A stretch of DNA of 64,000 nt from Hordeum vulgare subsp. vulgare (taxonomy: Eukaryota; Streptophyta; Magnoliopsida; Poales; Poaceae): positions 348,189,670 to 348,253,669 of the forward strand of contig NC_058520.1 of NCBI RefSeq assembly GCF_904849725.1, given 5' to 3'. Shown piece by piece: positions 35,942-48,799 of this stretch (positions are counted from its first letter, which is position 1; each line of letters opens with the position of its first letter). The position numbers and the translations under genes were made by a program. Under the pieces are notes generated by a model. The model had not been told where the DNA came from and ran no database searches. It saw only the letters and a program-made list of their open reading frames with translations.

Positions 35942-37306
35942 TTGACTGCCTGTAGGTTAACCAAGCCAAACTGGTCGATGTTGAGTCTATCAACTCTGTA
36001 ATTATATAAGGGAATTGTTTGTGGAAGGGAACGTAAGGCTCTTTTTACTCCTTTCCTTGTGTCATTCTTATTCTGAGTCACCTGCTTCTTTATTCTACAG
36101 GGTTTAGGATTAGGCTTTCTCATCTATCCATTAGGATGACGAATTACTATGTTGGAGACTTATAGGAAAGTTGTTGTCTTCTTGGATCGATGTCTCCATA
36201 GGATTCCATGTTATGTTGTCAGTTTTCATGCAGGTTGCCTCATATTTCATGCTCGTACAACCGTTATGTTGTCCGAGTTATCCAAGGGTTATAAATCTAT
36301 GCAATTGCAAATTCCTTCCTCCAATTCCCGATGTCTTTTTGGCCAGACAAAGAACACTAATTATTGTGTTGAGGTACCCTATTACCTCGACGTATTTTTA
36401 AAGCATTAGGAAACCATGTTACCTCGGAAAACACCTAATAGTCTGAAGGTGTTTTGTGTTTCTAGTGTGATAATTTTGGCCATCATTTTCGAAAACATCT
36501 TGTGATGTTATTTAGTTAGTAGGTATTCTATTTCTGGATTTTGAACCGAAGGATCATTCTGCACACTTCTGTTGATAGTGTTGCTACTTCCTTTAGAATG
36601 ATTAGTAACCTTGTTGTAGTCTCCAAGGTTCGTGGTATATCATTCTTCCAATAGCATGGACCATCTCTCGCAGAAGTTCTTCATGAACTAAAAATCACAA
36701 CAAGAATGCTCGTGATGAGTTTTCTACTCCATATTGTGACTCTGTCAACTCCGCCTTTCTGCATGGGTTATCTGGAAGAATTATGTTGAACTCATTCGAC
36801 ATGCTAATCTATGCATCTACAACTCAGAAAAATAATGTGTTCTTGAGTTGGCCCTCTTCAATTGTTTCTGACCTTCATTTATAAGAGGATAGTCAAGAGT
36901 AGTTGTGCATTCGTGTCATCGATGTCTATAATTCCCGTGGTCTGTCAAGTTGTTCTATTTCTGAATGACTAGGAGAAGCAAACTCTAGTACCTCATCCAT
37001 TTCTTGGATTAGATCAAAGTAGTTGTATTCCGCAGATCAAAATACCAATCCAGCTTTTATTCTGTTCTGTCTTGGAGTATTACCTTCTTTTGTCAAGAAT
37101 ATCGTAAGAAATGCACCATCCCTTATGAACTCTTGATGTAGTGATACTTCTCGTTATGATTGTTCATTCTTCGGTTTCTGTGTTGGTTGTAACCGGGATA
37201 TCGACAAGTGAACCATGATGTGCGCAATCAATGCCATAGCTTTGTAGTTAATGGACAATAATTTCACTCTTATGGTGATTGAATCGTCATCCTAAGATTG
37301 ACCATG
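35942..37306 (+). other. Interior of the decayed element, gag region not recognisable
   Basis: The place where gag is expected. Small ORFs (for example 36149-36409) show no knuckle and no gag motif. I see only heavily mutated sequence. Confidence 0.5.
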
Positions 37307-37311
37307 CTACC

Positions 37312-38799
37312 TGATACATCTCCAACGTATCTATAATTTTTGATGGTTCCATGCAATTATCTTGTCAAACTTTGGATGTTTTGTATGCCTTTTATATATT
37401 TTTTGGGACTAACTTATTAACTCAGTGCCAAGTGCCAGTTCCTGTTTTTCCGTGTTTTTGACCCTTTTCACAGGAGGATTTTAAACGGTGTCCAAACAGA
37501 ATAAAACTTCTGAAAAGATTTTTTCTGGAACAGAAGATACGCACGAGACTTGAGAACCAAGGCAGGGGCCGCCAAGGGACCCCACAAGCCCCCTAGGCGC
37601 GGCTAGGGGGGCCGCGCCTAGCAGGCTTGTGGGCCCTACCTCTTCCGCCTATAAGTTCAGAAAAATTCCAAAACTGCGAGAGAGATCCACGAAAATACTT
37701 TTCCGCCGCCGCAAGCTTCTGTCTCCGCAAAATTCCATCTGGGGCACGTTCTGGTGCCCTGTCAGAGGGGGGATTCGGATACGGAGGGCTTATTCATCAA
37801 CACCATGACCTCACCGATGATGCGTGAGTGGTTCACCATAGACCTTCGGGTCCATAGCTAGTAGCTAGATGGCTTCTTCTCTCTCTTGGATCTTCAATAC
37901 AAAGTTCTCCATGATCTTCATGGAGATCTATCCAATGTAATCTTCTTTTGCGGTGTGTTTGTCGAGATACGATGATTTGTGGATTTATGATCAGATTATA
38001 TATGAATCTTATTTGAGTTTCTTCTGATCTCTTATATGCATGATTTCATATACTTGTAATTCTCTTCGAGTTCTGGGTTTTGTTTGGCCAACTTGATCTA
38101 TGATTCTTGCAATGGGAGAAGTGCTTGGTTTTGGGTTCATACCGTCCGGTGACCTCTCCCAGTGACAGAAGGGGTAGCGAGGCACGCATCGTGTTGTTGC
38201 CATCAAGGGTAAAAAGATGGACTTTTCATCATTGGTTTGAGTTTATCCCTCTACATCATGTCATCTTTCTTAAGGCGTTACTCTGTTCGTCATGAACTCA
38301 ATACACTAGATGCATGCTGGATAGCGGTTGATGTGTGGAGTAATAGTAGTAGATGCAGAAAGTATTGGTCTACTTGTCTCGGACGTGATGCCTATATGTA
38401 TGATCATTGCCTTAGATATCGTCATGAATTTGTGCGGTTCTATCAATTGCTCGACAGTAATTTGTTCACCCACCGTATTATTTGCTATTTTGAGAGAAGC
38501 CTCTAGAGAACGCTATGGCCCCGGGGTCTACTTCACACCATATTTTCAGCCTTACACTTTTACTTCGTTGCACTTTCACCTTCAAATCTCACTTTGCAAT
38601 CAATCTTGAAGGGATTGACAACCCCTTTATAGCGTTGGGTGCAAGCACTTTTGTGTTTGCGCAGGTACTCTGGACTTGGCGCGATTCTCCTACCGGATTG
38701 ATACCCTGGTTCTCAAACTGAGGGAAATACTTACTGCTCCTGTGTTGCATCACCCTTTCCTCTTCAAGGGAAAAACCAACGCAAGCTCAAGAGGCAGCA
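37312..38799 (+). mobile_element. Solo LTR of an Athila-type element (1488 bp), TSD CTACC
   Basis: Starts TGATACATCTCCAACGTATC, ends GAGGCAGCA, and is flanked by CTACC at 37307-37311 and 38800-38804. No primer site, polypurine tract or interior follows. Close relatives are at 55019-56568 and 62125-63621. A solo LTR arises by recombination between the two LTRs of one element. Confidence 0.93.
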
Positions 38800-38804
38800 C
38801 TACC

Positions 38805-41148
38805 TAGTCCATGTTCATGGCGCACTTTTCAATCAATGGGTTAGGATTGTGTCAGTCCTTCGCTCTTCGATCATATCATCTTCCTCTGAAAAGAGAGATT
38901 GTTCCCGAGCTTAATAACACATTGGTGGTTCGTGATTTTCCGAATATCTTCTCGGAAGTATTACCAGGTTGTTTCCTCACTGTTATGATAGAGCTCGTGA
39001 TCAAGTTCGTTTTCCTATAAACCAACCCTTCTCCAAGAACCTGTGTTGGATACCCTGAAACTAGTTGGTTAAGCTAAATAACAACTTGGAGAGTTGGAAG
39101 ATAAAAGCTTTGCCTAACTTAGTTCATTTCAAAGGGATATCTTTGTGGTGTGTGTGTGAGTGTTGAAGTAAGATAATATTTCATCGCTTGATTCGTGTGA
39201 TCAATTGTTGTAAATATTATCTTGTCCAATTTTTTATTTGAGTATGGGCTATTGTCAAATCAAACTCAAAACCAAAGATTTTCGTAATGGTGTCTTACTC
39301 GTGGATTTCCTTGAGCATACACCATTATATTCTTTGATCTGACAAATGCTACTATCTTGCTCACATAGTTGTGGAAATCCATTTATACGGATATTTCAAT
39401 GAATTGTTGTTGAGTCCATCGGCAACATTTTCATTTGTTCCATGATTTATGTTGGACATTAAGCTAGTGTTGGAAACTTTTGTAGGCATTACCTTTATGC
39501 CTCGTACATGAAGTTTATGTTAGGTGTAAGAAGTGACTTCCTTTAAATTCATATGCATTGGTTCAAGTTGCTGCCATGAATTTTAGAAGGTCGTTTTGTT
39601 TCCTTCGGAATCATCCCAAGTCAATCATGCATGTGCGAAGTATTCCATGGTCTGAGAGATTAGCTACCTCCATTCCATATGTATCTCCTAGGACCCCAAG
39701 CCACTGATTGATTTGTTCAAGGAAAATAAGTTAAGTGTTATTCCTGAAGGTACCAGACGGACTTGCACATGGCTTCGTTGTCCGCAATGATGGTTCCCAA
39801 ACCAGAACTTGGTAGTGTTATGTTGTAAGATTTCTATGTGGTCACGCTTGTCTTGCACAGTGTGTTCACGTGGATCTTGCAATCCAGCTCATGTTTTGGA
39901 GTTGGCTTCCATAGTTCTTCTCGTGAGAATCTAGCAACTTTATCTCATCAATTTGGGTTGCAAACCTTCTCTTTCAGACATGGTGAGTCCAGAACATCCT
40001 ATCACCAACCAGGTCTGAATCTCAGACAGACATGATGGTTGGAACATTTCTCAAGAATTATAAAATTGCCCCCCCTATAACCTGGTAAGGTGATGTTGTC
40101 GCTAACGGACCTAACCGGAAGACTTAATATTATATTATTTTGCATCAGCAACATTAGCCATTTCCCTATGAGGACTTCGTATGACTTGTTCTAGAAGTTG
40201 TTCCTCATGGACCCCCCCCCCTTTGAGCCAGAAGTCCGACCTTTACTTGATGTTCTAAATACCAAGAAGTTGAGTTACTCTATTACATCAAGTAGAACAG
40301 TAGAAGCGGAGTGCTAAATGTCTCTCGGTCGATTATCCAGATTTCGTTCCCTTGGCATCGCTAAGGTGAAATCTGACCAAGTGATGTCTTCCTTTGCATG
40401 TGCATCCTCCATCGCTATTTATCATGGTAATATGATGTGTCACCAAGATCTTGGCATGAATATTGGTAAAACTTTGATGATTAAGGAAATGCTCAAGTTC
40501 CTGAGAGCACGCTCAAACACTAGGTTATATCCTCGGTATCAATTGGAATGTGCTTTCCGTTTGCCGAGTTGTTCTATAACTCTAGTTTTCTTTACAAATT
40601 GAGTATGCCATTTCATTGAACTCCTTCAAACGATCATTTGTGAATTGCCTTACCCTGCTAAGAAGAGTTTAAATGATCTTTGGATCAAAAGTAATTCTTT
40701 TTGCCACTTAAGGGAATAACTCTACAAGTCACCTTTCAAAGGTGCCCCGTTATGGTATGAAGGGCAACTTAACTCCTCGCTACTTTGAAACCTTGTCACC
40801 ATCCCTTTTAAGCGTGGAATTGTTGCCTACCAATTGAACCTACGTCATATGCCTCATTTCCTCATCTGTGTTATGTGCTTTATGTCTCAGCTCAAGGGAC
40901 GTTCCTACGTCTCATCCTACGAGTTGATCATGAGTTGCTCGATCTTGGAGGAGATCGAATCTTGTAGAGCCTTCCTGTTCTTTTTGTCGTCGTGTTAGAT
41001 GAAGACCTCAACGACAAAGATGTCAAAATCAGCATGATGTAATGAACCAACATCTTCGAGAGGGGAAATGGATCGTGAGGATTGTGATAGCTAGTGTCCC
41101 CTCTTTCCTCCTACCCCACACTTGAATCTCGGGACGAGATTCTTGTTT
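38805..41148 (+). pseudogene. Remnants of Gypsy pol in the decayed element
   Basis: Pieces in shifting frames: NTLVVRDFPNIFSEVLPG and VIELV-like residues at 38912-39015 match the protease-RT linker; GYCQIKLKTKDF at about 39246 matches the RT block G-YHQIKI; a later piece near 39460 (KLVLETF) matches the block after the DDIL box. The integrase end is seen near 40555 (FAELFYNSSFLYKLSMPF), LTPRYFE near 40770 and GIVAYQLNL near 40830, the GPY/F module. The last 200 bases may hold a chromodomain, very weak. RNase H and the integrase core are missing or unrecognisable. Confidence 0.65.
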
Positions 41149-41161
41149 AGTGGGGGTGAGT
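41149..41161 (+). promoter_or_regulatory. Polypurine tract of the decayed element
   Basis: AGTGGGGGTGAGT right before the right LTR, preceded by CGGGACGAGATTC, a phrase common before the 3' LTR of Tekay/Del-type elements. Confidence 0.75.
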
Positions 41162-44100
41162 TGTCACATCCCTATTTTTAGCATGCACTAGGATCCATGT
41201 GTATGTTGCATCATATTTATTTTTCTTTAAATCTGAATTGGGGATGATCAAAAGCCCTAGAAATAATAAAATTCAAAGAGGTTCAACCAAAATAATTTTC
41301 AATGATCCAAAGTGGCTTTAAAAAATGTTCATCTTTTGTGACAAATGTTGGAAAGAACATTTCAGTGATGAATTTTATTTTTCAAATACTTTTGACATTT
41401 TAAATAATTCACAAAATCCAGTGAAATGGTTAAAACAAATAACTATAAATATTTTAGATCACCCAAAAATGTTGAAATAATTATTGGAGTTTGGAAATAT
41501 TCCAAATATATCGCCGAATTATTTCTGGGGTTTTGGTTTAGTTTTGAGCCAAACAAAAATAAAATAAAATAAATGCTAGAAAATTGAAAATACAAACAAT
41601 ACGGAAAATTAAAATAAAGAGAGAGAGAGATCTTACGTGCCGCTCACCAGGCCCAACCCACGAACGCCTCGAGCTTCTTCTCACTTCTGCCAGAAGGAGA
41701 AGCACCTCACTGTCGAGCGAGCAGCCGTCCCCGGCTACCTCCTACTTCCCACCCGTCACGCTAGCGACTTGGATGGACTCGCCAGAGCCGTCCGGATCGA
41801 AGCCACCCCTCCACTCCTCCCCGTTGAATCTCCCCCTCACCCTCCAGCTCGCCCTCGCCATGGACGAAGCGCCCGCGAGCTCAGCATCTCTGTAGCTGCA
41901 ACCACCGCGTCCCTCCCGTCGTTCTGTGTTGTCCAGAAGACCCGCCATGCTCCTCCACATCTCCTCGTCGAAGGAAACGAGACCGGAGGCCTCAAGCAGC
42001 GCCATCGCCACCATCTTCCTCACCTACGGCCGTCGGATATCGCCGCTAATTGGTCGCGCTCAGAGCCTCCCCGAGCCCTCCATCGCTTCTTCTGGAACCC
42101 CCATGAGCCCATGTTTCATTTCCCCTTTGCCCCATCACCGTCCCCCTCTCCTAGCACCGTTCGCCACCAAGCCGACCTGCGGCCGCCGTCATAGCTCGTC
42201 ACCGGTGCCTCTCCGACTACCCCTCAGCTCCCCCCAAGACCCCCACTAGATGAGGTGCTTCGCTACCATGCTGTAGCTGCAATCTGCTTGTTGATCCGAG
42301 CCCTCCAGCACCGTATCTGTGATCTCCGGTGACGCGCCGCCACTGATTTGGTTGTCGTCGACGAACCTCCGGTGGGTACTGACATGGCCGTTCATTAGGA
42401 GTTAATTGCGAGGTCATCCGTCGCTAACAGCCACTTATAGTGGGCCCTCGAGTGAGTCAAAGACCGGGTCAGCGCGGGATTAATCCCTGTGCCGCTGACC
42501 TCCGGGTCCCACATGCCAGTGACCGTAGCCAGCCCTGGGTCACTGACCAGTGGACCCCACTGGTCAGGTTTGACCTAGGACAGCCGTTGTTTACTGCTGA
42601 CGCAATGCTGGCGTCAGGCTGGCGCAATAAAGGATTTTCTGATTTATAATAATTCCAGAAATTGATAAAATTTGTAAAATCCGTAGAAATTCAACAATAA
42701 CTCCAAATGTAAGAAATTATATGTGAAAAATTATGAGAAAAATCCAAATAATCCATCTGTACTAATTTCATGCATGATAGAGCAACATAAATAGGATTAT
42801 TTGGACATTTTTGTTCAAATTGGATTATGTAACCTCACATATGGAGTTAAATTTGAACCTTGAGTTCAAATATACTTCATTTAAATATGTTGCTAGGTGC
42901 ATTAGGCCAAACCAAATCATATTGCTATGTCATATTCATGCATCATACTGTCGCATTTGATGTGTATTGATTTGTTCCCCTTCGCTGGTTGTTCTTCGTG
43001 TTAGGCACGGCTCCGGAGGGTGCGGTTGAGTATCCATCTGAGGAGCAGTAACGTATCGACGACTTATCAGGCAAGCAAACCCCCTTTATCATTCCGATAA
43101 AATCTCGTGTTCTCGCTCCTCCTATCATTTATTGCATTAGGACACATCGCTTCAAATGATTTTGCTTCGGTAGCTGAACCCATTCCTTTGCATGACCTGT
43201 CTTTGTCACAGTAAATAGCTCAACCTTGCAACCTAGCATACATGGTAGTTGCTTGTGCCATTATGTGCTTTACCCTGCTATGCTTGCTATGCTTAGAGTG
43301 GTGTCAGGCATGTTTCATCTAGGTGATGAACTGGAGTGAAATGTGTTCTAGTGAAAAAAGGTTAAGTGTTGAACCTGATTTGGTAAAGGTACCGATGAGA
43401 GGCTATGTAGGAGTACATGGGGGGTTGTCTCATTGGGATCGTCCTTAAGAACTGAGTCATGTGTATGTTATCCAAGACTAGCTACTACCGCACATTGGGA
43501 TCCTTAATTGACTCTCTCAACATATTAATCACATAGATCTCTGTCCAAAAGTTGCAACTAGTTTCTGGTGTTTTTAGGACATGCTAGTAGTCTACCGAGT
43601 AGCACCCCGTACAGGTGGGCTTGCGACAAACTAGGCATCATGGCCCAGTGTACCAAGTGTAGTACCATCTATCGAGGTGGGCTTGGGAACCTTGTACACA
43701 ACGTTTGGGACCGTAGAGGAAACTTCGGCCGGACTTCCTTGCGGGTTCAGTCTCAAATAGGCAATAAACCTGGACTAGAGTCTTGTGTGGTTAGTTACGT
43801 CATGGCCAACGCCCACGCTAGTGCTTCCGCTTGAAGGTTGTCGGGATGCATGACGTGCATATGGTGATAAGTGGTGGGGCGTGTGTGAGGAAGTACACCC
43901 CTACAGGGTAAGCTAATCTATTCGAATAGCCGCGTCCACGGATATGGATTACTTGGAAACTTATATGGTCATAGACAACTTGAAGTGGATACTATAAAAT
44001 ATTCAAGATAAGTGTGAGTGCTATGGATGGCCTTCTCATAGGGAGAAGAGAGTAATTCCATAGTGGTGTATTGAATTGGTGAATATGTGAACTCGCGTGA

Positions 44101-45096
44101 GCTATCCCACCTCAAAGAAAGAACTGGTAGTCGTAGTACACGTTAGCCAAGAGTCAAAGTTGGCTTGCTGCACTTAAACTCCACAGCCCCTTCTTTTATA
44201 CTGATGCATATGTAGATAGTTCTGACGTAAGTCTTGCTGAGTACCTTTGTAATCATGGTTGCTTATTTATGTTTTTGCAGAGAATACTTTAGTCTCGTTA
44301 AAGTTTTCTACGCAATGTGTTCGATGTTGACCGTAATTGCTTGGGAATCCCAAACAGAGGTTTGGCTCCTTTGGTAGGGTTGTTGTAGATTTTCAGGCTC
44401 CTCCAGCCACTTTTTGTAGATGTGTGTACCCAGACATGTTTTTCTTCCGCTTGATGCTTGTATGACTTGAGTGTTGGGTCATGTAACCCGTGTTTGTAAT
44501 ATCATACTATGTTGACTCTTATGAGTCTTTAATAAATGCTTGGGTCATAGAGTTATGTTGTGATGCCATGTTGTATCTACACATATCGTGCATATTGTGT
44601 GTATGTTTGAAATGCATTGGTATGTGTGGGATTCGACACCTAGTTGTGTGCTTTTAGTAGTACTCTTTACAGGGAAATGCCTCTTTGTGCTTCCATCGAG
44701 CCTTGGTAGCTCGCTACTACTCCGGACACATTGATTGACCGACATGTATCCTTCTTTGCTGTTGTGTTTGTCCCCTCAAGGAAATGTCACGCGGTGTAAT
44801 GGAGTCCGTGTAGCTTGCTACGACTCGTCTACACACGCTGCTGACCGACACCTGCTTTGTTGGGTTATGTATGCATGTCCCTGTACGGATGTGCCACTTG
44901 GGTTTATAACTAGTCATGTCGATCCTGGTTCTTTGTCGTTCGAATGCTCGCGACATATACACATACGTGAGCCAAAAGACGCAAACAGTCCCGGCCCAGG
45001 TAAGGTGGCAGCCGTGGAGTTAACCGTGCGTGAGGCCGCAAAGTGATGGTTGTGTTACAGGCTGGGTTCTTATGACTTAGGATCGGGGTCCCGACA
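41162..45096 (+). repeat. Right LTR of the decayed chromovirus-like element (3935 bp)
   Basis: Starts TGTCACATCCC and ends GGTCCCGACA. Collinear with the left LTR. Confidence 0.92.
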
Positions 45097-45101
45097 TCTA
45101 T
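45097..45101. repeat. Target-site duplication TCTAT, right copy
   Basis: Matches 31974-31978. Confidence 0.95.
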
Positions 45102-45225
45102 GTATTCACACATGTATTACGGTTTCCGGTTAATACATTTATAGCATGAACAATAGACAATTATCATGAACAATGAAATATAGTAATAACCATTTTATTA
45201 TTGCCTCTAAGGCATATTTCCAACA
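45102..45225 (-). repeat. Outer end of the Angela 5' LTR
   Basis: Minus strand starts TGTTGGAAATATGCC at 45225. It resumes the LTR interrupted at 31978. Confidence 0.93.
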
Positions 45226-46165
45226 ATTAAGTTGTTAGCAAATGGAGTGCCGAATTTAGGTCTTGCCAGACAAGTGTAAACCAAAACGAGTTATCAAGGG
45301 GGTCCCCATAACAACCCTAAGCGTGTTAGGAGCGCTCAATATGGAGCATAACACCGGTAACCGAAACTAGGGCGGCAAAAGCGAAACAAAACACTGAGAA
45401 AAAGGCCAAGCCTTTCGCCTTTTACCAAGTATATAGGTGCATTAAATTGAATAGCGGCAATAAGGTAGTATTCCAAAATATCCATGTCAACACATGGATC
45501 AACCTGCACCTGCAACTAGCAATGTTATAAGATGGTTTGAGCAACCCCTAACTTAGAAGATCAATGTTTTGCTAGGATGTGGAAGGGTTGGTGGCTTTTC
45601 ATGGTAATTTTTGGAGGCTTGATATTCAGGTGGCAGGCAGCGATAAATAGCGATGGCAACGAGGAAGCTAAGCATAACAAAATTAGAAACGATGTCAAGG
45701 TCCCGGTCATCTTGCATGGCACTCTTCTGAGGGATAAATCTCTTGCTCTTCTGGAATGTTCTCAACGGGATCCTCGTACTCATTCTCGGTATGTGATGCT
45801 ACCCAAAAATAAATACAGCATCCAATGAACACACAGCCACGGCATAATGCTCAAACATATGATGCATGAATATGAAGTGAAAGAAGCATGACAATGCTAC
45901 ACTAGTCATCTTTCTCATGCATTTATTTAGTTGTTATCATTCTGGTCAGAACCTCAAGATTAATTATTTGGTCATGCATGAACATGGAAAAAATGGATGC
46001 ATCACGGTAAAACGATACAAAAGCATATAAAGAATGTGGCAAACCGAGTTTCGAATCTCTCGGAACTCACAAAACAAGATACGAAAGGCAATGATGGTAA
46101 AACAGAATTTGAGAGATGGTATGGGCAATTCCTTGGCATTCCAAGTATGCCACTGGATTTGGCAT

Positions 46166-48166
46166 GATATTCTAGTTGAAATAGACCAAAATTTCATGCA
46201 AAGAAAAGGAGCACAACTCACACAAGGCACAAATCAATTCCACAACCAATTTGTCCACAAACAGCAACATACCACTTTGATCATGTGAAAACTAGCAGCT
46301 ACAGCCACTTATCAAGTTCAACCAAGGCATGAATAAGAATCTATCAAAGAGTACAATGATTGCTAACGAACAGCAACATGATATGTTCATGAATCAATGG
46401 CAATCAAGCTCATAACATGGCAAAAATTATAACATATTAGGACTTGGTAAAATTCTCAGTTTTACAATTGTAGAATTATCATGATAGTATTTTGACAACA
46501 ATAAACCTCTATCCGACAACAAATTTCATGCCTTGAAATTTAACAGGGTGGCGGAGGGTAACAACTACTAAAAATCACTCCCACTAAACATGAGCGAAAC
46601 TTCATAGAAATCATGATAACATCCTCTAAACATGGCATGATGATAATAGCAGATTCTCAGACTTAGCCAAATTTCACAAAGTAAATTTACAGCAATTTAC
46701 ATCAACATGGCATGTTTGGCTGGAATAATAGCTAAGATGCAAAATCTATTTTGCAAAGTAGTGGCACCATTTGATAGAGGGCAACAAGAACTTTAATTCC
46801 CAGCAAAGTGCCATCACAAATAACTTTGTGATGATATTCTAGTTGAAATAGACCAAAAGTTCATGCAAAGAAAAGGAGCACAACTCACACAAGGCACAAA
46901 TCAATTCCACAACCAATCTGTCCACAAACAGCAACATACCACTTTGATCATGTGAAAACTAGCAGCTACAGCCACTTATCAAGTTCAACCAAGGCATGAA
47001 TAAGAATCTATCAAAGAGTACAATGATTGCTAACGAACAGCAACATGATATGTTCATGAATCAATGGCAATCAAGCTCATAACATGGCAAAAATTATAAC
47101 ATATTAGGACTTGGTAAAATTCTCAGTTTTACAATTGTAGAATTATCATGATAGTATTTTGACAACAATAAACCTCTATCCGACAACAAATTTCATGCCT
47201 TGAAATTTAACAGGGTGGCGGAGGGTAACAACTACTAAAAATCACTCCCACTAAACATGAGTGAAACTTCATAGAAATCATGATAACATCCTCTAAACAT
47301 GGCATGATGATAATAGCAGATTCTCAGACTTAGCCAAATTTCACAAAGTAAATTTACAGCAATTTACATCAACATGGCATGTTTGGCTGGAATAATAGCT
47401 AAGATGCAAAATCTATTTTGCAAAGTAGTGGCACCATTTGATAGAGGGCAACAAGAACTTTAATTCCCAGCAAAGTGCCATCACAAATAACTTGTAGATG
47501 ATATTCTAGTTGAAATAGACCAAAAGTTCATGCAAAGAAAAGGAGCACAACTCACACAAGGCACAAATCAATTCCACAACCAATCTGTCCACAAACAGCA
47601 ACATACCACTTTGATCATGTGAAAACTAGCAGCTACAGCCACTTATCAAGTTCAACCAAGGCATGAATAAGAATCTATCAAAGAGTACAATGATTGCTAA
47701 CGAACAGCAACATGATATGTTCATGAATCAATGGCAATCAAGCTCATAACATGGCAAAAATTATAACATATTAGGACTTGGTAAAATTCTCAGTTTTACA
47801 ATTGTAGAATTATCATGATAGTATTTTGACAACAATAAACCTCTATCCGACAACAAATTTCATGCCTTGAAATTTAACAGGGTGGCGGAGGGTAACAACT
47901 ACTAAAAATCACTCCCACTAAACATGAGCGAAACTTCATAGAAATCATGATAACATCCTCTAAACATGGCATGATGATAATAGCAGATTCTCAGACTTAG
48001 CCAAATTTCACAAAGTAAATTTACAGCAATTTACATCAACATGGCATGTTTGGCTGGAATAATAGCTAAGATGCAAAATCTATTTTGCAAAGTAGTGGCA
48101 CCATTTGATAGAGGGCAACAAGAACTTTAATTCCCAGCAAAGTGCCATCACAAATAACTTGTAGAT
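46166..48166. repeat. Three tandem copies of a 667-bp unit, nearly identical
   Basis: Units start at 46166, 46833 and 47500 with GATATTCTAGTTGAAATAG. Few differences: CAAAATTTCATG in unit 1 against CAAAAGTTCATG in 2 and 3; CCAATTTGTCC in 1 against CCAATCTGTCC in 2 and 3; GAGTGAAAC only in unit 2. Junctions: unit 1/2 TAACTTTGTGATGATATT, unit 2/3 TAACTTGTAGATGATATT, and the right edge continues TAACTTGTAGATGCATGG. No long ORF. Either a recent tandem duplication or an assembly artefact. Confidence 0.95.
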
Positions 48167-48799
48167 GCATGGCAATCATCATGACAACACAACCTCTTGA
48201 ATCAATTTTCGGACTTAGTAATATTTCGACATATCACAAAAACAACACTATTGGGATGGCATGTTCAGAGCAAGAAACCCACAAATACACAAGGTTTTCA
48301 TGGCAAACAAAAATACTAGGCCCTAATACCCTCAAAACACTACAACATTCATATTCATAACTTTAACAAAGGGTGCAAGGATTAACTCATACAAATTAAC
48401 AAAATGGCATCTTAGCACAAAATAGAATTTCACAAACTTGCTCAAATGACAAAACCAATGCCACCATTGGATTGCTTGCATTTTTCTACCCCAAAATCAT
48501 ATATTGCAAGCTTATGTTATGGTAGAAAACTCTACAACAATTAAAAAGAAAAAATCACATAACTAGGTATAACCTAGCCATATGCCAAATTTGGCATATT
48601 CCATTTCTGGCCAGATCTAGATTTGGATAGTTCCCTATTTGAAATATTTCTCAAATGGATTTAAAAACAACAAAACACTCACAAAAAGTAAAACAGAGGG
48701 GTCCCACTAACACAGACACCAGGGCCCCCTAAGGGTGAGAAGTGGGGCCAAGGGCTCACTGTGAGTGCCCCAACAACAGGAAAAAAAATTGGGGATTGA

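Larger units (their letters stand above)
31979..45096 (+). mobile_element. Chromovirus-like Ty3/Gypsy element with decayed interior (13,118 bp)
   Basis: Left LTR 31979-35925, Met-tRNA primer site, interior 35926-41161, right LTR 41162-45096, perfect TSD TCTAT. The interior has no intact gene; scattered pieces of protease-RT linker, RT, integrase C-terminus and perhaps a chromodomain can be followed at 38850-41100. The distance from RT to the integrase end is far shorter than normal, so RNase H and much of integrase are deleted. A solo LTR of another family sits at 37312-38799. By eye the LTRs differ at 11 of the first ~155 bases. Confidence 0.9.
9792..45225 (-). mobile_element. Angela/BARE-1/WIS-type Ty1/Copia element, split by two large insertions
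   Basis: On the minus strand: 5' LTR (45225-45102 plus 31978-30378), initiator-Met primer site (30365-30376), leader, gag (29140-28442), then after a 13.96-kb insertion gag end, protease, integrase, RT, RNase H (14475-11251), polypurine tract and 3' LTR (11218-9792). Integrase before RT is the Copia order. Without the insertions the interior is about 5.2 kb, normal for this family. The far end of the 3' LTR is beyond the plus-strand Angela insertion and not in the window. Coding is full of stops. Confidence 0.93.

Noticed and set aside
41584..42249. ORFs up to 185 codons
   Set aside because: Inside the GC-rich part of an LTR. The other LTR (32390-33063) has different frames open at the same place, so they are not conserved proteins.
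45553..45783. 76-codon minus ORF with a hydrophobic stretch
   Set aside because: Single short ORF in LTR-like DNA, with no partner or motif; the hydrophobic stretch may be chance.
46166..48166. Regular repeats as a CRISPR array
   Set aside because: Units are 667 bp and directly abutting, without spacers; plant repeat DNA.
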